In this document: positions 37,630 through 46,856 of the stretch, in pieces
How positions within the stretch are numbered: the first letter of the stretch is position 1
Layout of the letters: each line of letters starts with the position of its first letter
Position numbers and translations under genes: made by a program
DNA from: Pseudomonadota bacterium
GTDB lineage: Bacteria > Pseudomonadota > Gammaproteobacteria > QQUJ01
Length of the DNA stretch: 64,000 nt
NCBI GenBank assembly: GCA_008501635.1
Contig: QQUJ01000017.1
Coordinates: 62,001 to 126,000 of the forward strand
Reading direction: 5' to 3'
Notes under the pieces: model-generated
Seen by the model: only the letters and a program-made list of their open reading frames with translations
The model's database searches: none
Told to the model about the DNA's origin: nothing

Positions 37630-38364
37630 TTATCGTGCATTGTCGGACAAATGCACCAGCACGATCGCGCTGGGTTCATCCGCCTCGAAATGCAGACCGT
37701 CACTCCGCATCAGGTTGCCTTCGATCACCTCGCGTCCGTTGGCACTGCCGCTACCGCTCGCCAGGTACGCGAGCGTCGGGCCGCGGCTCGTAGCAGTTTG
37801 CTCGGAATCCAGCCATCCCACATCGATCAGGGTACCGGCCGGCAATGTTTCCACCTGATCCGCTTTGCCGCCGTAGACGCGCACCATTTTGCCCTGCGGT
37901 ACGGGGTAGTGGCGATAACCGGCTGGTTCGCCGCGCAGTTCGGGCAGTACCCATAACTGGAGCATACGGTTCTCGGTGTCATCGGGATTGATCTCATTGT
38001 GCTCGAAGCCTTCTCCGCCGGCGCGTTGCACCTGCACGTCGCCGACGCCCAGCTCCTGCCCATGCTCCAGCGAGCCCTGGTGCGCGATACGACCCGAGAG
38101 AATCACCGAAATCACGTCCACCTCACGGTGACTGTGCATTCTGGTCTCACCCCGGGGAACGAAGCGCGCGTCGGCAAGATAGACGAATCGGCCCAATCCG
38201 TTCCAGGCGCCAGGCGCGCCATGTTCGCCAAACAGCCGCGACTCTGTGACCAGGCGGTACTCGCGCACGCCCGCGAAACCTCCGAGTGGCAGATCGTCTC
38301 GATGCAGAATTTCCACGGCCCGTACCTCCGATGGTAACTCCCGGTTAGGTTGAGAGTAGACCAT
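37630..38364 (-). CDS. Pirin-family bicupin (YhhW-like)
   Basis: A 244-residue pirin. The N-terminal cupin holds the metal site: RFVPRGETRMHSHREVDVIS, with the histidine pair, followed by LEHGQELGVGDVQVQRAGGEGFEHNEIN. The C-terminal cupin is present. E. coli YhhW has quercetinase activity in vitro; other pirins are redox-linked regulators. The start at 38364 (MVYSQPNREL) lies before the first conserved strand; residues further upstream look like non-coding translation. Confidence 0.88.
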   Translation of the reverse strand: MVYSQPNRELPSEVRAVEILHRDDLPLGGFAGVREYRLVTESRLFGEHGAPGAWNGLGRFVYLADARFVPRGETRMHSHREVDVISVILSGRIAHQGSLEHGQELGVGDVQVQRAGGEGFEHNEINPDDTENRMLQLWVLPELRGEPAGYRHYPVPQGKMVRVYGGKADQVETLPAGTLIDVGWLDSEQTATSRGPTLAYLASGSGSANGREVIEGNLMRSDGLHFEADEPSAIVLVHLSDNAR

Positions 38365-38389
38365 CGGTGTCAAGCAAGGGGATAAGGTA

Positions 38390-39814
38390 TCAGGGCGATG
38401 CCGTCTTGCGATGTGCGAGGGTATTGGCGTAGTAGTGCAGAATGAGCAGCGACTCCTTCGGGACGGTATAGGTGTCATCCTCCTGCTCGATGATATGACG
38501 CAATGCCAGCATATCGAGCGCCGTTTTGAGATTGTGGGCCCGGGTCAGGCGCGGCAGTGTGACCAGAACGCCCTGCTGCTCCAGTGCGGCAATGTTCTCC
38601 ATTGCCTGATGCACAATCCCGGTACCCGGCATGGGTGTATCGGAGTGCTGAATGAGAACCTGCGCAATCACCGCGGTGGGCAGTACGGGAATCACCTCGG
38701 CAATGGCACTCATCAGATTTTCCGCCAGCCGCTGTACGTAAGTGAAGCGCTCATCGGTGCTCAGATGCCGGAAGTTGATGGCGTTCTCTGCGCAGAACGC
38801 GCGCGCCGATACCGGATAGCCAAAATTGACCTGAGCGAAACCAAGACGGTTCCAGCGGCTGCGCAGCATGAGGCTGAGATTGTGGCCGATAAAACGCAGT
38901 GTGGTTTTAACAACGAAAATTTTGCTGCGTCTCTCGGCATTCTCCTCCATTGCGCGCAGCAAGGTCCGGTCTTCGAACGTTCGGTCGTAGTTGAGTCCGA
39001 CGGGCACAAAAACGATCTCCCGGTCATGCTCCGGATCATAGTTGCGCATCATATAGTCGAGGATGCCCAGACGGGGTTCGCGCAGTGCGCCGTCACGGCT
39101 CAGACCGCCCTCCGGAAAAACCGCCTGACAAACGCCCTCCTGGGTAGCCATGGCGATGTAGCGTTCCAGAACACGGCGATAGAGCGCACTGCCTGAGTTG
39201 CGGCGGACGAAGAACGCGCCCATCGATCGCACCAGCGATTGCAGCAACCAGACGCGTGCCCATTCGCCCACCGCGTAGGAGAGCGCAGTCCGTTCTGCCA
39301 CCAGAAACGACACCAGTACATAGTCCATGTTGCTGCGATGGTTCATCACGAACACGACCGTTGCCTCGGGGTCGATGGCCTTCAGACAATCGTCCTCGAT
39401 AAAGCCGACGCGAACCCGGTAGAGCAGGCGGGCAAACCCCTTGGCCGCCCAATAGCCGACGCGAAAATAGATATAGGCATTGAAAGCAGGCACGATCTCG
39501 CGGGCGTACTCCAGTACCTTGGCCTGTACCACGTCGCGCGGCATGTTGTGCTCGGCGGCGTGTTGGTTGACTGCCTCGATGACCTTGGTGTCGTAGACCA
39601 GCCGGTCGATCAGCACCTGGCGCTTGGTGAGCTGAAAGGGGCGGATGCCGATGTCCAGAACCTTGCTGATTTCGTCCAGGACGCGATTGACGCGCCGGCG
39701 CAGAAACCAGCGTACGCTGGGTATCAGCAGGCGCGTCAGCAGCGCCCATAGCGTTGCCGCCACCATGAGCAACAGCAGCCAGAGGGGAATGGGGTAAGCC
39801 TGAGTGAGGTCCAT
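38390..39814 (-). CDS. Glycerol-3-phosphate acyltransferase-like membrane protein
   Basis: A 474-residue protein with an N-terminal membrane helix (LWLLLLMVAATLWALLTRLL) and a PlsB/PlsC acyltransferase domain. The HX4D catalytic motif is His159-Asp164 in MNHRSNMDYVLVS. Motif III appears as AVFPEGGLSRDG and the last motif as FVPVGLNYDR. It is about 330 residues shorter than E. coli PlsB, so it is a PlsB-like paralogue rather than the main enzyme. It likely acylates glycerol-3-P or a related lipid precursor. Confidence 0.85.
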   Translation of the reverse strand: MDLTQAYPIPLWLLLLMVAATLWALLTRLLIPSVRWFLRRRVNRVLDEISKVLDIGIRPFQLTKRQVLIDRLVYDTKVIEAVNQHAAEHNMPRDVVQAKVLEYAREIVPAFNAYIYFRVGYWAAKGFARLLYRVRVGFIEDDCLKAIDPEATVVFVMNHRSNMDYVLVSFLVAERTALSYAVGEWARVWLLQSLVRSMGAFFVRRNSGSALYRRVLERYIAMATQEGVCQAVFPEGGLSRDGALREPRLGILDYMMRNYDPEHDREIVFVPVGLNYDRTFEDRTLLRAMEENAERRSKIFVVKTTLRFIGHNLSLMLRSRWNRLGFAQVNFGYPVSARAFCAENAINFRHLSTDERFTYVQRLAENLMSAIAEVIPVLPTAVIAQVLIQHSDTPMPGTGIVHQAMENIAALEQQGVLVTLPRLTRAHNLKTALDMLALRHIIEQEDDTYTVPKESLLILHYYANTLAHRKTASP

Positions 39815-40086
39815 ATTGTTGTTATGCCGCCTCTGCTCCCGGGCGTGGCCTGCCGCGCCTTTTGGGACAAGATTAGCTGGTTTTCTAGGTGTTTACAGCC
39901 TCCTGCCTACGGCCTCCACGGTTGCCTGTACGAGATGGGTGTTCCCCTGTCACAGGTCCCGCCTTCTCCGCCGAGGTGTGAGTTGTTGTCAGTGCAGGCC
40001 GGGACTCTGGCTTGTGATGATGCGCGCCGCACTGTTTTAAGATAGGTTTCACCACTGGGGTATTGTTTGCGAAAGAGAGACCGGCT

Positions 40087-40656
40087 GTGCGGTTGGAACC
40101 TGAAAAGAATCTTGTGCTCATCGGCGGACGCGGCTGCGGCAAGAGCTCCATTGCGCGGCGTATCCGCAACCACAATAAAAACTTCACCCTCCTGGAACTG
40201 GATGCACTGATCCGTTACGAGTCCGGCGGACTGACCATTCCCGAACTGGTCGACCTGCATGGATGGAAACATTTCCGCGACCTTGAGTATGAGGTGGTGC
40301 GCAAGGTGGGGGCCTTTCGGCGAGGTGTGCTTGTCGATTGCGGCGGTGGCGTGGTGGTCGACCTCGACCAAGAGGGCAACGAGGTGTTCAGCAAGCGCAA
40401 GGTGCGGGCGCTTAAAGCCCATGGCCTGGTGGTCTATCTGCAGCGCGATATTCACTATCTGCTGAAGAAGATCAAGGGTGACAGCAACCGGCCCGCCTTG
40501 TCGGAAACCGCCTCGTTCAAAGAGATCATGGAACGCAGAGACCCCTGGTATCGTGAAGCCGCGGATGTGGTCATCGCCTGCGAGCGACTGACCAAACGCG
40601 AGCTGGCGGAAAAGGTGATGAACTGGTTCCAGACGAACTCAACTGTCGGAAGCTGA
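40087..40656 (+). CDS. Shikimate kinase-like P-loop protein
   Basis: A 189-residue protein from the GTG at 40087, preceded by GAGAG at a 7-base spacing. Walker A is LIGGRGCGKSSIARRI; LLELDALIRYESGGLTIPEL matches the shikimate-binding Asp region; FRDLEYEVVRKV and LVDCGGGVVVD match the GGG loop. The lid holds NRPAL and RDPWYREAADVVI. It fits aroK-type kinases, but it lies alone, without aroB. A TTG at 40063 is an alternative start. It may be a shikimate kinase paralogue. Confidence 0.8.
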   Translation: MRLEPEKNLVLIGGRGCGKSSIARRIRNHNKNFTLLELDALIRYESGGLTIPELVDLHGWKHFRDLEYEVVRKVGAFRRGVLVDCGGGVVVDLDQEGNEVFSKRKVRALKAHGLVVYLQRDIHYLLKKIKGDSNRPALSETASFKEIMERRDPWYREAADVVIACERLTKRELAEKVMNWFQTNSTVGS

Positions 40657-40691
40657 ATCTACCGCCAGGTCTGAAGAATAGATAGTGTGTT

Positions 40692-40726
40692 CAAGAATCA
40701 CTGGGCATGACTTGACCAGGGGTTCC
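40692..40726. mobile_element. MITE family A, terminal fragment
   Basis: The sequence matches the right end of the family A element (AGAATCACTG, then GACTTGACCAGGGGTTCC) and is followed by CTAA, the expected target sequence. The left 120 bases are missing, so it is a decayed remnant lying after the shikimate-kinase-like gene. Confidence 0.7.
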
Positions 40727-40754
40727 CTAAGCCGATCGCCCCGGACATCAACCT

Positions 40755-41558
40755 TCAAGTGCGACCGCGCGCTGCGTCCCGCCGCGTCACATAGAATCCA
40801 TAGATCACCAGATAGCCGGCCGCCACCGACAGGGCGATCACCGTGCCCCACCCGACCCCGAAACGCGGATAGCAGAACCATACTGTCGGTATGTAACAGA
40901 TGATCGCTCCCAATCCCTGGGAAAAGTTTTTCAGGATCGTGTGTGCGTGTTTCCGTTCGTAGGTGTAGTGGACGATCGCCAGCAAGGGCAGCAATGTGAA
41001 GGGGAAAGCCGCGAACAGCCCGGCCCACAAAGTTCCTAACCACTCCGCGGCACCGGTCACCACCACGATGACCGCGGCGGCCACCAGCGCACGGGCCAGC
41101 AGCACCTGGTGACTCAGCTGCACCCGCGCTTTGATCTCGTGGTTATCGATGTGATTGAACAGGTAGATGAAAAACGCCATCGAGACCAGCGCGATCAGCA
41201 ATCCTCCGAGCAATCCCACGCTGATGAAGTGCAGCAGCCAGGAGACGAGAAAAAACCCGGCCAATCCGCCTGCAGCGGAGAGCGGAACCGCGAACCGGCG
41301 GACTTTGGAAGAGGTGAGGTAGTAAAAAAGATTGAAACCCTGAATCGCAACCAGACCCACCAGCGTGTAGACCGCACTGTCGGCGGCGAACTCGGGCGAG
41401 ATCTCGTAACCGTAAAAAAACAGGGAGATACCCACCCCCAACGGGAAGCCCGACAGTACGCCCGCCACGCGCGGTTTGAGGTGTTCGGCCACCAACGACA
41501 ACCCCACTACGATGAAAACCGTCGCAGCGACCTTGATCAGAACGAGTGTATCGAGCAT
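40755..41558 (-). CDS. Polytopic membrane protein of unknown function
   Basis: A 267-residue protein with about eight membrane helices and short loops. Conserved-looking points include AEHLKPRVAGVLSGFPLGVG in the first third and LFAAFPFTLLPLLAIVHYTY in the second, two similar GxPxG/AxPF elements that suggest an internal repeat, as in small transporters. No substrate motif is recognised. It stands alone. Confidence 0.75.
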   Translation of the reverse strand: MLDTLVLIKVAATVFIVVGLSLVAEHLKPRVAGVLSGFPLGVGISLFFYGYEISPEFAADSAVYTLVGLVAIQGFNLFYYLTSSKVRRFAVPLSAAGGLAGFFLVSWLLHFISVGLLGGLLIALVSMAFFIYLFNHIDNHEIKARVQLSHQVLLARALVAAAVIVVVTGAAEWLGTLWAGLFAAFPFTLLPLLAIVHYTYERKHAHTILKNFSQGLGAIICYIPTVWFCYPRFGVGWGTVIALSVAAGYLVIYGFYVTRRDAARGRT

Positions 41559-41689
41559 TGGAGATTGAACAGACCGCAGAGAAAGACCAGACGATTGTAG
41601 TCAATGTTGGCTGCGCATGATTCAAGCTCTGCAAAACCTCCTCTCTCCGCGTCTTAGCGAGAGACAGATGAATTTTGAAATTCTCATGT

Positions 41690-41999
41690 CAGCGAATCCG
41701 CGGCCTGGTATCGGTGAGGATCAGCGCCGGATCAGAAAAAGGCGCCAGCCGTTCCACAAAGTCCATCATCTCCAGCACCGGTGAGCCAGATAGAAGCGCG
41801 TCGTCGGGCGATCCATCCATAGTCGATCAGAGTAGATCTGTACCGCATAGGGCGTGTCGCCGTAACCATCACCGTCCGCACCAAACCCTTCGTACCGGTC
41901 CCAGTAGTTGCCGCGCCACTCGTTGGCCAAAGCGCTGGACGAGGCGCTCACAAGCATTGATTCTTCCAGGGTATGGGAATAAGGTTTTACCGGAAACAA
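41690..41999 (-). pseudogene. Decayed C-terminal remnant of nosD
   Basis: One frame reads GNYWDRYEGFGADGDGYGDT followed by PYAVQIYSDRLWMDRPT and FYLA, the signature C-terminus of NosD, the copper-site maturation protein of nitrous oxide reductase. The frame then breaks. Dropping one base restores SPVLEMMDFVERLAPFSDPA and a proper end at about 41690, so a 1-base deletion near 41787 is likely. The upstream beta-helix part of nosD is absent and no other nos genes are nearby. It is a non-functional relic. Confidence 0.75.
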
Positions 42000-42184
42000 G
42001 GTGAGGCTGCAGGGAGCTAGGTTCTACAAAAGCAACAAGCGCATTCCCATTGTCGGCGAAGACGGGACAAAGAAACCGGGAGCTTGCAGATGGATCTGTT
42101 TCGTTTTTGCGGTAATCAACGACGCAACGTTGAGTCTGCCGTCCACGCCATCGGCGGGCCACAATACCGACAGGAGAAAAGAGC

Positions 42185-43147
42185 ATGGAAAAAACCGTTC
42201 GTGCCGCTGTCGTGCAGGCCAGCTCGGTGGTTTTCGATCCCGACAAAAGCATCGACAAGCTGCGGGAGCTTACCCGGGAGGCCGCCGCGAAAGGTGCGCA
42301 ACTGGTGGTCTTTCCCGAAGCGTTCATCTCAGCCTACCCCAAGGGGCTGGATTTCGGCGCGCGAGTCGGCAGTCGTCAGCCGGAAGGTCGTCTCGATTTT
42401 CGTCGATACTTCGAAAGTGCCATCGACGTGCCTGGGCCCCATGTGGAGCGCATCGGTGCCACGGCGAAAGAGGCCGGCGTCCACCTGGTGGCCGGGGTGA
42501 TCGAACGTGATATCGGCACGCTCTACTGCACCATCCTGTTCTTCGCCCCCGATGGCCGCTATCTCGGCAAACACCGCAAGCTGATGCCCACGGCGATGGA
42601 GCGTCTCATCTGGGGTTTCGGCGACGGCTCCACACTGCCGGTGTTCGATACCGAACTGGGCAAGCTCGGCGCCGTTATCTGCTGGGAGAACTTCATGCCG
42701 CTGCTGCGCACCGCCATGTACAGCAAGGGCATCCAGCTCTACTGCGCACCCACGGCGGACAGTCGCGATACATGGCTACCCGCCATGCAGATGGTGGCCA
42801 TGGAAGGGCGCTGTTTTGTGCTCTCCGCCTGTCAGTACCTGCAGCGCAAGGACTGCCCGGACGATTACGCCACCACCCAGGGTGACGCCCCGGACACCGT
42901 CATTATGCGCGGCGGCAGCGCCATTATCTCTCCTATGGGACAAGTGCTGGCGGGGCCGAACTTCGAGGGCGAGGGCATCCTGGTCGCAGATCTGGAGATG
43001 GGTGAGATCGCCGGGGGAAAATATGATTTTGATGTGGTGGGCCACTATGCCCGGCCCGATGTGTTTCAGTTGTACGTGAATGAGCGCCCGCAGCACAGTG
43101 TGGTGATGTCAAGTACGCCAACAGATGATCCCTATGCAGAAAAATAG
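42185..43147 (+). CDS. Nitrilase/aliphatic nitrilase-family hydrolase
   Basis: A 320-residue carbon-nitrogen hydrolase. The catalytic triad is Glu45 (VVFPEAF), Lys132 (KHRKLMPT) and Cys166 ([13 protein letters not shown]). The sequences around lysine and cysteine ([34 protein letters not shown]) are those of true nitrilases, which turn nitriles to acids and ammonia, rather than amidases. GAGAAAAGAG precedes the ATG. There are no clustered Nit1C genes beside it. Confidence 0.92.
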   Translation: MEKTVRAAVVQASSVVFDPDKSIDKLRELTREAAAKGAQLVVFPEAFISAYPKGLDFGARVGSRQPEGRLDFRRYFESAIDVPGPHVERIGATAKEAGVHLVAGVIERDIGTLYCTILFFAPDGRYLGKHRKLMPTAMERLIWGFGDGSTLPVFDTELGKLGAVICWENFMPLLRTAMYSKGIQLYCAPTADSRDTWLPAMQMVAMEGRCFVLSACQYLQRKDCPDDYATTQGDAPDTVIMRGGSAIISPMGQVLAGPNFEGEGILVADLEMGEIAGGKYDFDVVGHYARPDVFQLYVNERPQHSVVMSSTPTDDPYAEK

Positions 43148-43366
43148 GAACAGCACCCCTCCGCGCAATAGCTTGTAGTAGGCGCAGGTGGTGTGAAACT
43201 GATCGGGTAAGGGTTTCTGTTACGAGCCGTCCAGGAACGGGTTGTTAAAATCGATTCTGCTGAGTTTTCCATGTGGCAATGCAAGCCCCACCCCTTTTTT
43301 GCATTACACAAAAAGCGTTGGATTCCATACGCTACGGATACCCGTAATGCCAAAAAACCAACAGGA

Positions 43367-44158
43367 ATGAACAAGCTCCTTCTGCTCCCGCTCGTTCTTT
43401 CTATGGGCTGCGCAAGCCTGCCCGGTGAAAAGATCAGCAAGATACAGAACAGGGAGATCGCCTACGTTATCAAGGGGGAAGGGAACCCCACCGTGGTTCT
43501 GGAGACGGGCCTCGGTCCAACCATGTCCACATGGGATGCGGTGTACGAAGATGTGGCTCGCGTTACGCGTGTGTTTGCCTATAACCGTCCGGGTTATGGT
43601 CGCAGTAGCGTCGGGAAAACTCCAGAATCGTTGCGCGACCTGGCGGATCAACTTCGTCAGAATCTTTTGAGTACCGGTCTCAAGCCGCCCTATGTTCTGG
43701 TCGGGCATTCAGCGGGTGGTTTATACGTCAACTATTACGCGCGGGTATATCCGCAAGAGGTGGCGGGTGCGGTCCTGATCGACTCCTCTCACCCAGCACA
43801 GTTCGAGTATTTCAAGAGTGAAAAACCGTTGATACACGCGCTGTTTGTAGTATCTACCTCGACCGGACGGACCAGTTACGAATCGCGAATTCTAAAAAAT
43901 ATGCACAACGAATTCAAAGAGGTGGGTCTTTTTCCGGATGTCCCTTTAGTAGTGCTTACAGCCGGTAAATCGTCCTTTGTCGAAACGCAGGAAATGCGTG
44001 AAAAATGGCTCACTTTCCAGCGCGATTTGGCTGCAATGTCTTCGCGCGCAACTCATACAATCGTGAAAGGCAGCGGTCATTTTATACAGAAGGACAAGCC
44101 GGATACGGTCATTGAGGCGATCAGGCACGTAGTCGAACAGGTCCGAAACAGGATGTAG
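43367..44158 (+). CDS. Lipoprotein alpha/beta hydrolase
   Basis: A 263-residue protein with a lipobox LSMGC (Cys15). The alpha/beta hydrolase fold has the nucleophile elbow VGHSAGG (serine), the oxyanion strand VVLETGLGPTMSTWD, and a C-terminal histidine in KGSGHFIQKDKPD. The acid may be in the VVLTAG strand region. Related proteins are esterases or lipases. The lipobox implies membrane anchoring on the periplasmic side. Base composition is lower in GC than that of its neighbours in places. Confidence 0.85.
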   Translation: MNKLLLLPLVLSMGCASLPGEKISKIQNREIAYVIKGEGNPTVVLETGLGPTMSTWDAVYEDVARVTRVFAYNRPGYGRSSVGKTPESLRDLADQLRQNLLSTGLKPPYVLVGHSAGGLYVNYYARVYPQEVAGAVLIDSSHPAQFEYFKSEKPLIHALFVVSTSTGRTSYESRILKNMHNEFKEVGLFPDVPLVVLTAGKSSFVETQEMREKWLTFQRDLAAMSSRATHTIVKGSGHFIQKDKPDTVIEAIRHVVEQVRNRM

Positions 44159-44222
44159 CCGAGACAGCGAAACGGAACTCGCTGCCTGTTGATCAGGCTG
44201 GGCGCCGACTCGACTGAGCAGG

Positions 44223-44762
44223 TCACTGCAGCGGAGAATCAGACAATTCCTGGACCAGTCGCAACAGATTCTTTTGCGTTGCGCCTTCGACGGCCATGAT
44301 GATGCGCGTGGCACCGGCAAAAGCCTCGTTCCACTCGACGTGATGGCGGGTGTTGATGCCTTTGCGCCATACCTCTTGGCCCGTGGCGGGGTCCACCAGC
44401 CAGTATTGAACAACAATGGCATATGTGGGGCTGATACCGCCTTCGGTCGTGACAGTGATGATTTCGCTGTGCAGATTCAGATCCGCGTCCGACGCCACAA
44501 TACCGGCAAACACCTGTGCATCGGCCAGCGTTTTGCTCAGCGCTTCGAAGTACTGCTCGTTGGTAATATAGGCTTCGCGACCGAACGATGAGGCGCGTCC
44601 GCCTTCGACGGGCATGACTTTGACGAATTTGCTGATCTGTCGTGTAGCCCTAATCGGCTGATCCGGAATCAATCCCGCAGTCTTGATACTGCATCCAATC
44701 AACAGCAGCGTAAGCATAAGGATCGTCAGGGTTGTTCTGCCACGTAGCTGTTCTCTATCCAT
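44223..44762 (-). CDS. Lipoprotein of unknown function
   Basis: A 179-residue protein from the ATG at 44762 (MDREQLRGRTTLTILMLTLL) with lipobox LLIGC. The body contains KFVKVMPVEGGRASSFGREA and TYAIVVQYWLVDPATGQEVW, a strand-rich pattern seen in outer-membrane auxiliary lipoproteins. Function unknown. It lies 32 bases after another exported protein gene on the same strand, so they probably act together. Confidence 0.65.
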   Translation of the reverse strand: MDREQLRGRTTLTILMLTLLLIGCSIKTAGLIPDQPIRATRQISKFVKVMPVEGGRASSFGREAYITNEQYFEALSKTLADAQVFAGIVASDADLNLHSEIITVTTEGGISPTYAIVVQYWLVDPATGQEVWRKGINTRHHVEWNEAFAGATRIIMAVEGATQKNLLRLVQELSDSPLQ

Positions 44763-44794
44763 AACTGCTCCCTGGTCGATACGTCGTACAATCA

Positions 44795-45460
44795 TCAGTA
44801 AGCTCTTTCTGGGAGGTCTTCAAACAGCGTGCTGAAGGCATTCTCGATGGCCACATGTTTGTCAGGCGTCAGCAGCATGCCGATGGGGCTGAAAATTTGC
44901 AGGATGTGCTCAGAAAACTCTTCCTCGACACGTCTACGCCACGCTACCGTACCGGTTTCTCGGTCGATTATCATTGCCGAAACTGCAGCGTTCGCGGATG
45001 TCTGAACCACATTGTTTGTCGAATCGATGCTCTCGATGAACAAGAAGGCGACATGTTCAGCCCGCGCAGGTGCGAGTGCCGCCAATTGATCGGGTGTCAT
45101 GTCCTTGAGCGTCTCGACATTCCATCCGGGCGGTACGGACCAACTTCGGGGCCGGTCGAGGACGTATCCCTTGAGCGCCAGCTTCCGAAGTAAAGCCTTG
45201 TAGATGTATTCGTCGAGCTTTCCGTAGAGGTTATCGAAGCGTTCTTCCCGGTCCTCATCGGTCTGCCCTTCAGGATAAACTACGGGCAGTATCATGATGC
45301 TTTCGACCTGCTGGAGCGCAGCTGTTCCCGCGTCGTCCGCTGCCAGGGCAGCACCCGTATCAGTCATGACCAAGCCCAGCAGCAGCGCAACCATAAGCGC
45401 CTTGTCGCGAGTGAGACTGATGAATCCTTGCTGTCTAGATTTGTCCGGTCCGTGAGCCAT
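44795..45460 (-). CDS. Secreted protein of unknown function
   Basis: A 221-residue protein with a signal peptide (hydrophobic core about residues 21-34, cleavage after ALA near 41). The body starts SIMILPVVYPEGQTDEDREE and includes DEYIYKALLRKLALKGYVLD and RAEHVAFLFIESID, a layout reminiscent of CsgG/LpoB/GNA1162-type periplasmic proteins, though I cannot name the family. Paired with the following lipoprotein gene in a two-gene operon. Confidence 0.65.
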   Translation of the reverse strand: MAHGPDKSRQQGFISLTRDKALMVALLLGLVMTDTGAALAADDAGTAALQQVESIMILPVVYPEGQTDEDREERFDNLYGKLDEYIYKALLRKLALKGYVLDRPRSWSVPPGWNVETLKDMTPDQLAALAPARAEHVAFLFIESIDSTNNVVQTSANAAVSAMIIDRETGTVAWRRRVEEEFSEHILQIFSPIGMLLTPDKHVAIENAFSTLFEDLPERAY

Positions 45461-45667
45461 ATTCTCCTAACCTTGTAACGAATCCCGTAGCGCCTCTTCC
45501 CAGTATAGTAACAATCGGGAAAAGACTCAGTTTCCTGTATTGCGGGGTTGAAGGGGCCTGATCCCTCCACCTGAGATAGAAGTACAGCGAGGTCCTGGGC
45601 ACGACTTCGGGACGGTCCCTGGGCTTTTCGTTCGTTCCAAAGGAGGGGAAGGCGCTACCCCGTCGAT

Positions 45668-45868
45668 CTAATGGACAACCACCATTGGCCAGGCGTAGAT
45701 TTCTACCTGATCGAAAGTGGCGGCACCCAGCAGCCAGTAGGTGTGTACGGGCTGGGTGGGCGGAGTTGAGGGAAGCGGGAAACTGATTGGAGCGAGCGTT
45801 TCGTCCTCGCTCGCTTGCACCCCGCTATGGAGTCCAGGCTTAGGACTTAACAGTACGGAGCTATAACG
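45668..45868 (-). other. 408-base gap (45461-45868) with a possible gene remnant
   Basis: No full gene is seen between 45461 and 45868. On the minus strand an open frame without a start, ending at TAG 45668-45670, encodes HTYWLLGAATFDQVEIYAWP near its end, which looks protein-like. It may be the 3' remnant of a lost exported protein. The remaining DNA holds nothing I recognise. Confidence 0.25.
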
Positions 45869-46276
45869 ATGAACAAGACCGTGACACTACTGGTGCTGGC
45901 TTTGCTATCGTGCGGCGTTGCGCTGGAAGCGCAAGGGGAGCAAAAGAGAGACTCATCGGACAACGCGCGTCAGCGGACCCGCGATACGTTGGATCGAAGC
46001 ACTGCGTATCGACAGATGCCGAAGGAGGATTCGCTGCGAAGCGACTGCACTTCGCGGAGCCTTGATTGCCCCGACTCGACGCCCTCGGAGCAGGGCGGGT
46101 CCCAAAGCAATGGTTCACAGACAACGGGCGGCGGGAACGGAGCGCCCCGGCCCGTATTGCCGGCCGCACGACAGCGCGTGCTGGACTCCTGTGTTCGTCA
46201 GCAGATGCGCCGAGCGGGCGTGACAGATACCGACGCGTACGCGTACTGCAAGGAGAAGTACTCGGAGCTTCAGTAG
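45869..46276 (+). CDS. Small secreted hypothetical protein
   Basis: A 135-residue protein with a signal peptide (MNKTVTLLVLALLSCGVALE; cleavage near AQG). The mature part is polar, rich in Ser, Asp, Arg and Gly, with a low-complexity middle (SQSNGSQTTGGGNGAP) and four cysteines, two as CTSRSLDC and two in the C-terminal ARQRVLDSCVRQQMRRAG and AYAYCKEKY. No family recognised; disulfides are likely. Confidence 0.6.
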   Translation: MNKTVTLLVLALLSCGVALEAQGEQKRDSSDNARQRTRDTLDRSTAYRQMPKEDSLRSDCTSRSLDCPDSTPSEQGGSQSNGSQTTGGGNGAPRPVLPAARQRVLDSCVRQQMRRAGVTDTDAYAYCKEKYSELQ

Positions 46277-46343
46277 TTGCAGATTGAGAACAATGGCAGT
46301 CGCTTTGTTCCCGGTTTTAAGTACTGCGGAAAAATAGAAACAT

Positions 46344-46751
46344 CTACTTGCACGCGACAAGTGTTTCGTTCAGATGCGGGATAGCCTGATCACGTACTTT
46401 CTTGTTATTTGAAAAACGAGACACCAGTCGATAAGTGGGGTTACCGAATCGCCATTTGATCTCGAAATGGTCAGCAACTCTGAATCTGCCAACGTTGTAT
46501 TCCAATGTGGCGCTTTTGAATCTGCCCAGAGAACTGTTTTCCATGGAATACCGGGTACTGGCAACGCTGCCTTTTCCATTTTTGTCAGTGCGACTCGTCC
46601 ATGTGACGGTATCCGCTGTTACCAGCAAACGTAGTGCATCTGGGCTGCATCCACCCGAAGCCGACCAACCCCATTCGCCTGTGAGATCCGCTTGGTATGT
46701 GCACCCGGATAGATGAGTAAAGATAATGATGAGTAGAAGATATCGAGACAC
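46344..46751 (-). CDS. Small lipoprotein of unknown function
   Basis: A 135-residue protein with a lipoprotein signal ending LSGC (Cys17). The mature part is beta-rich, with GEWGWSASGGCSPDALRLLV and DHFEIKWRFGNPTYRLVSRF. AT content is clearly higher than in neighbouring genes (for example around 46380-46480), which suggests recent acquisition. No family recognised. Confidence 0.6.
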   Translation of the reverse strand: MSRYLLLIIIFTHLSGCTYQADLTGEWGWSASGGCSPDALRLLVTADTVTWTSRTDKNGKGSVASTRYSMENSSLGRFKSATLEYNVGRFRVADHFEIKWRFGNPTYRLVSRFSNNKKVRDQAIPHLNETLVACK

Positions 46752-46856
46752 AATTCAGTATTCAGCAAAGAGAAAAAAGCCGTGTTATTGAAGAGGAAAA
46801 TGAAGGGTCAAAACCCTTCTCCTATCTCGGTTCGCGAGTTCTTACGCTATCGCCCC

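Noticed and set aside
41766-41999. A short intact gene encoding a 77-residue protein
   Set aside because: It is the part of a nosD relic before a frameshift; the rest of the NosD tail continues in another frame.
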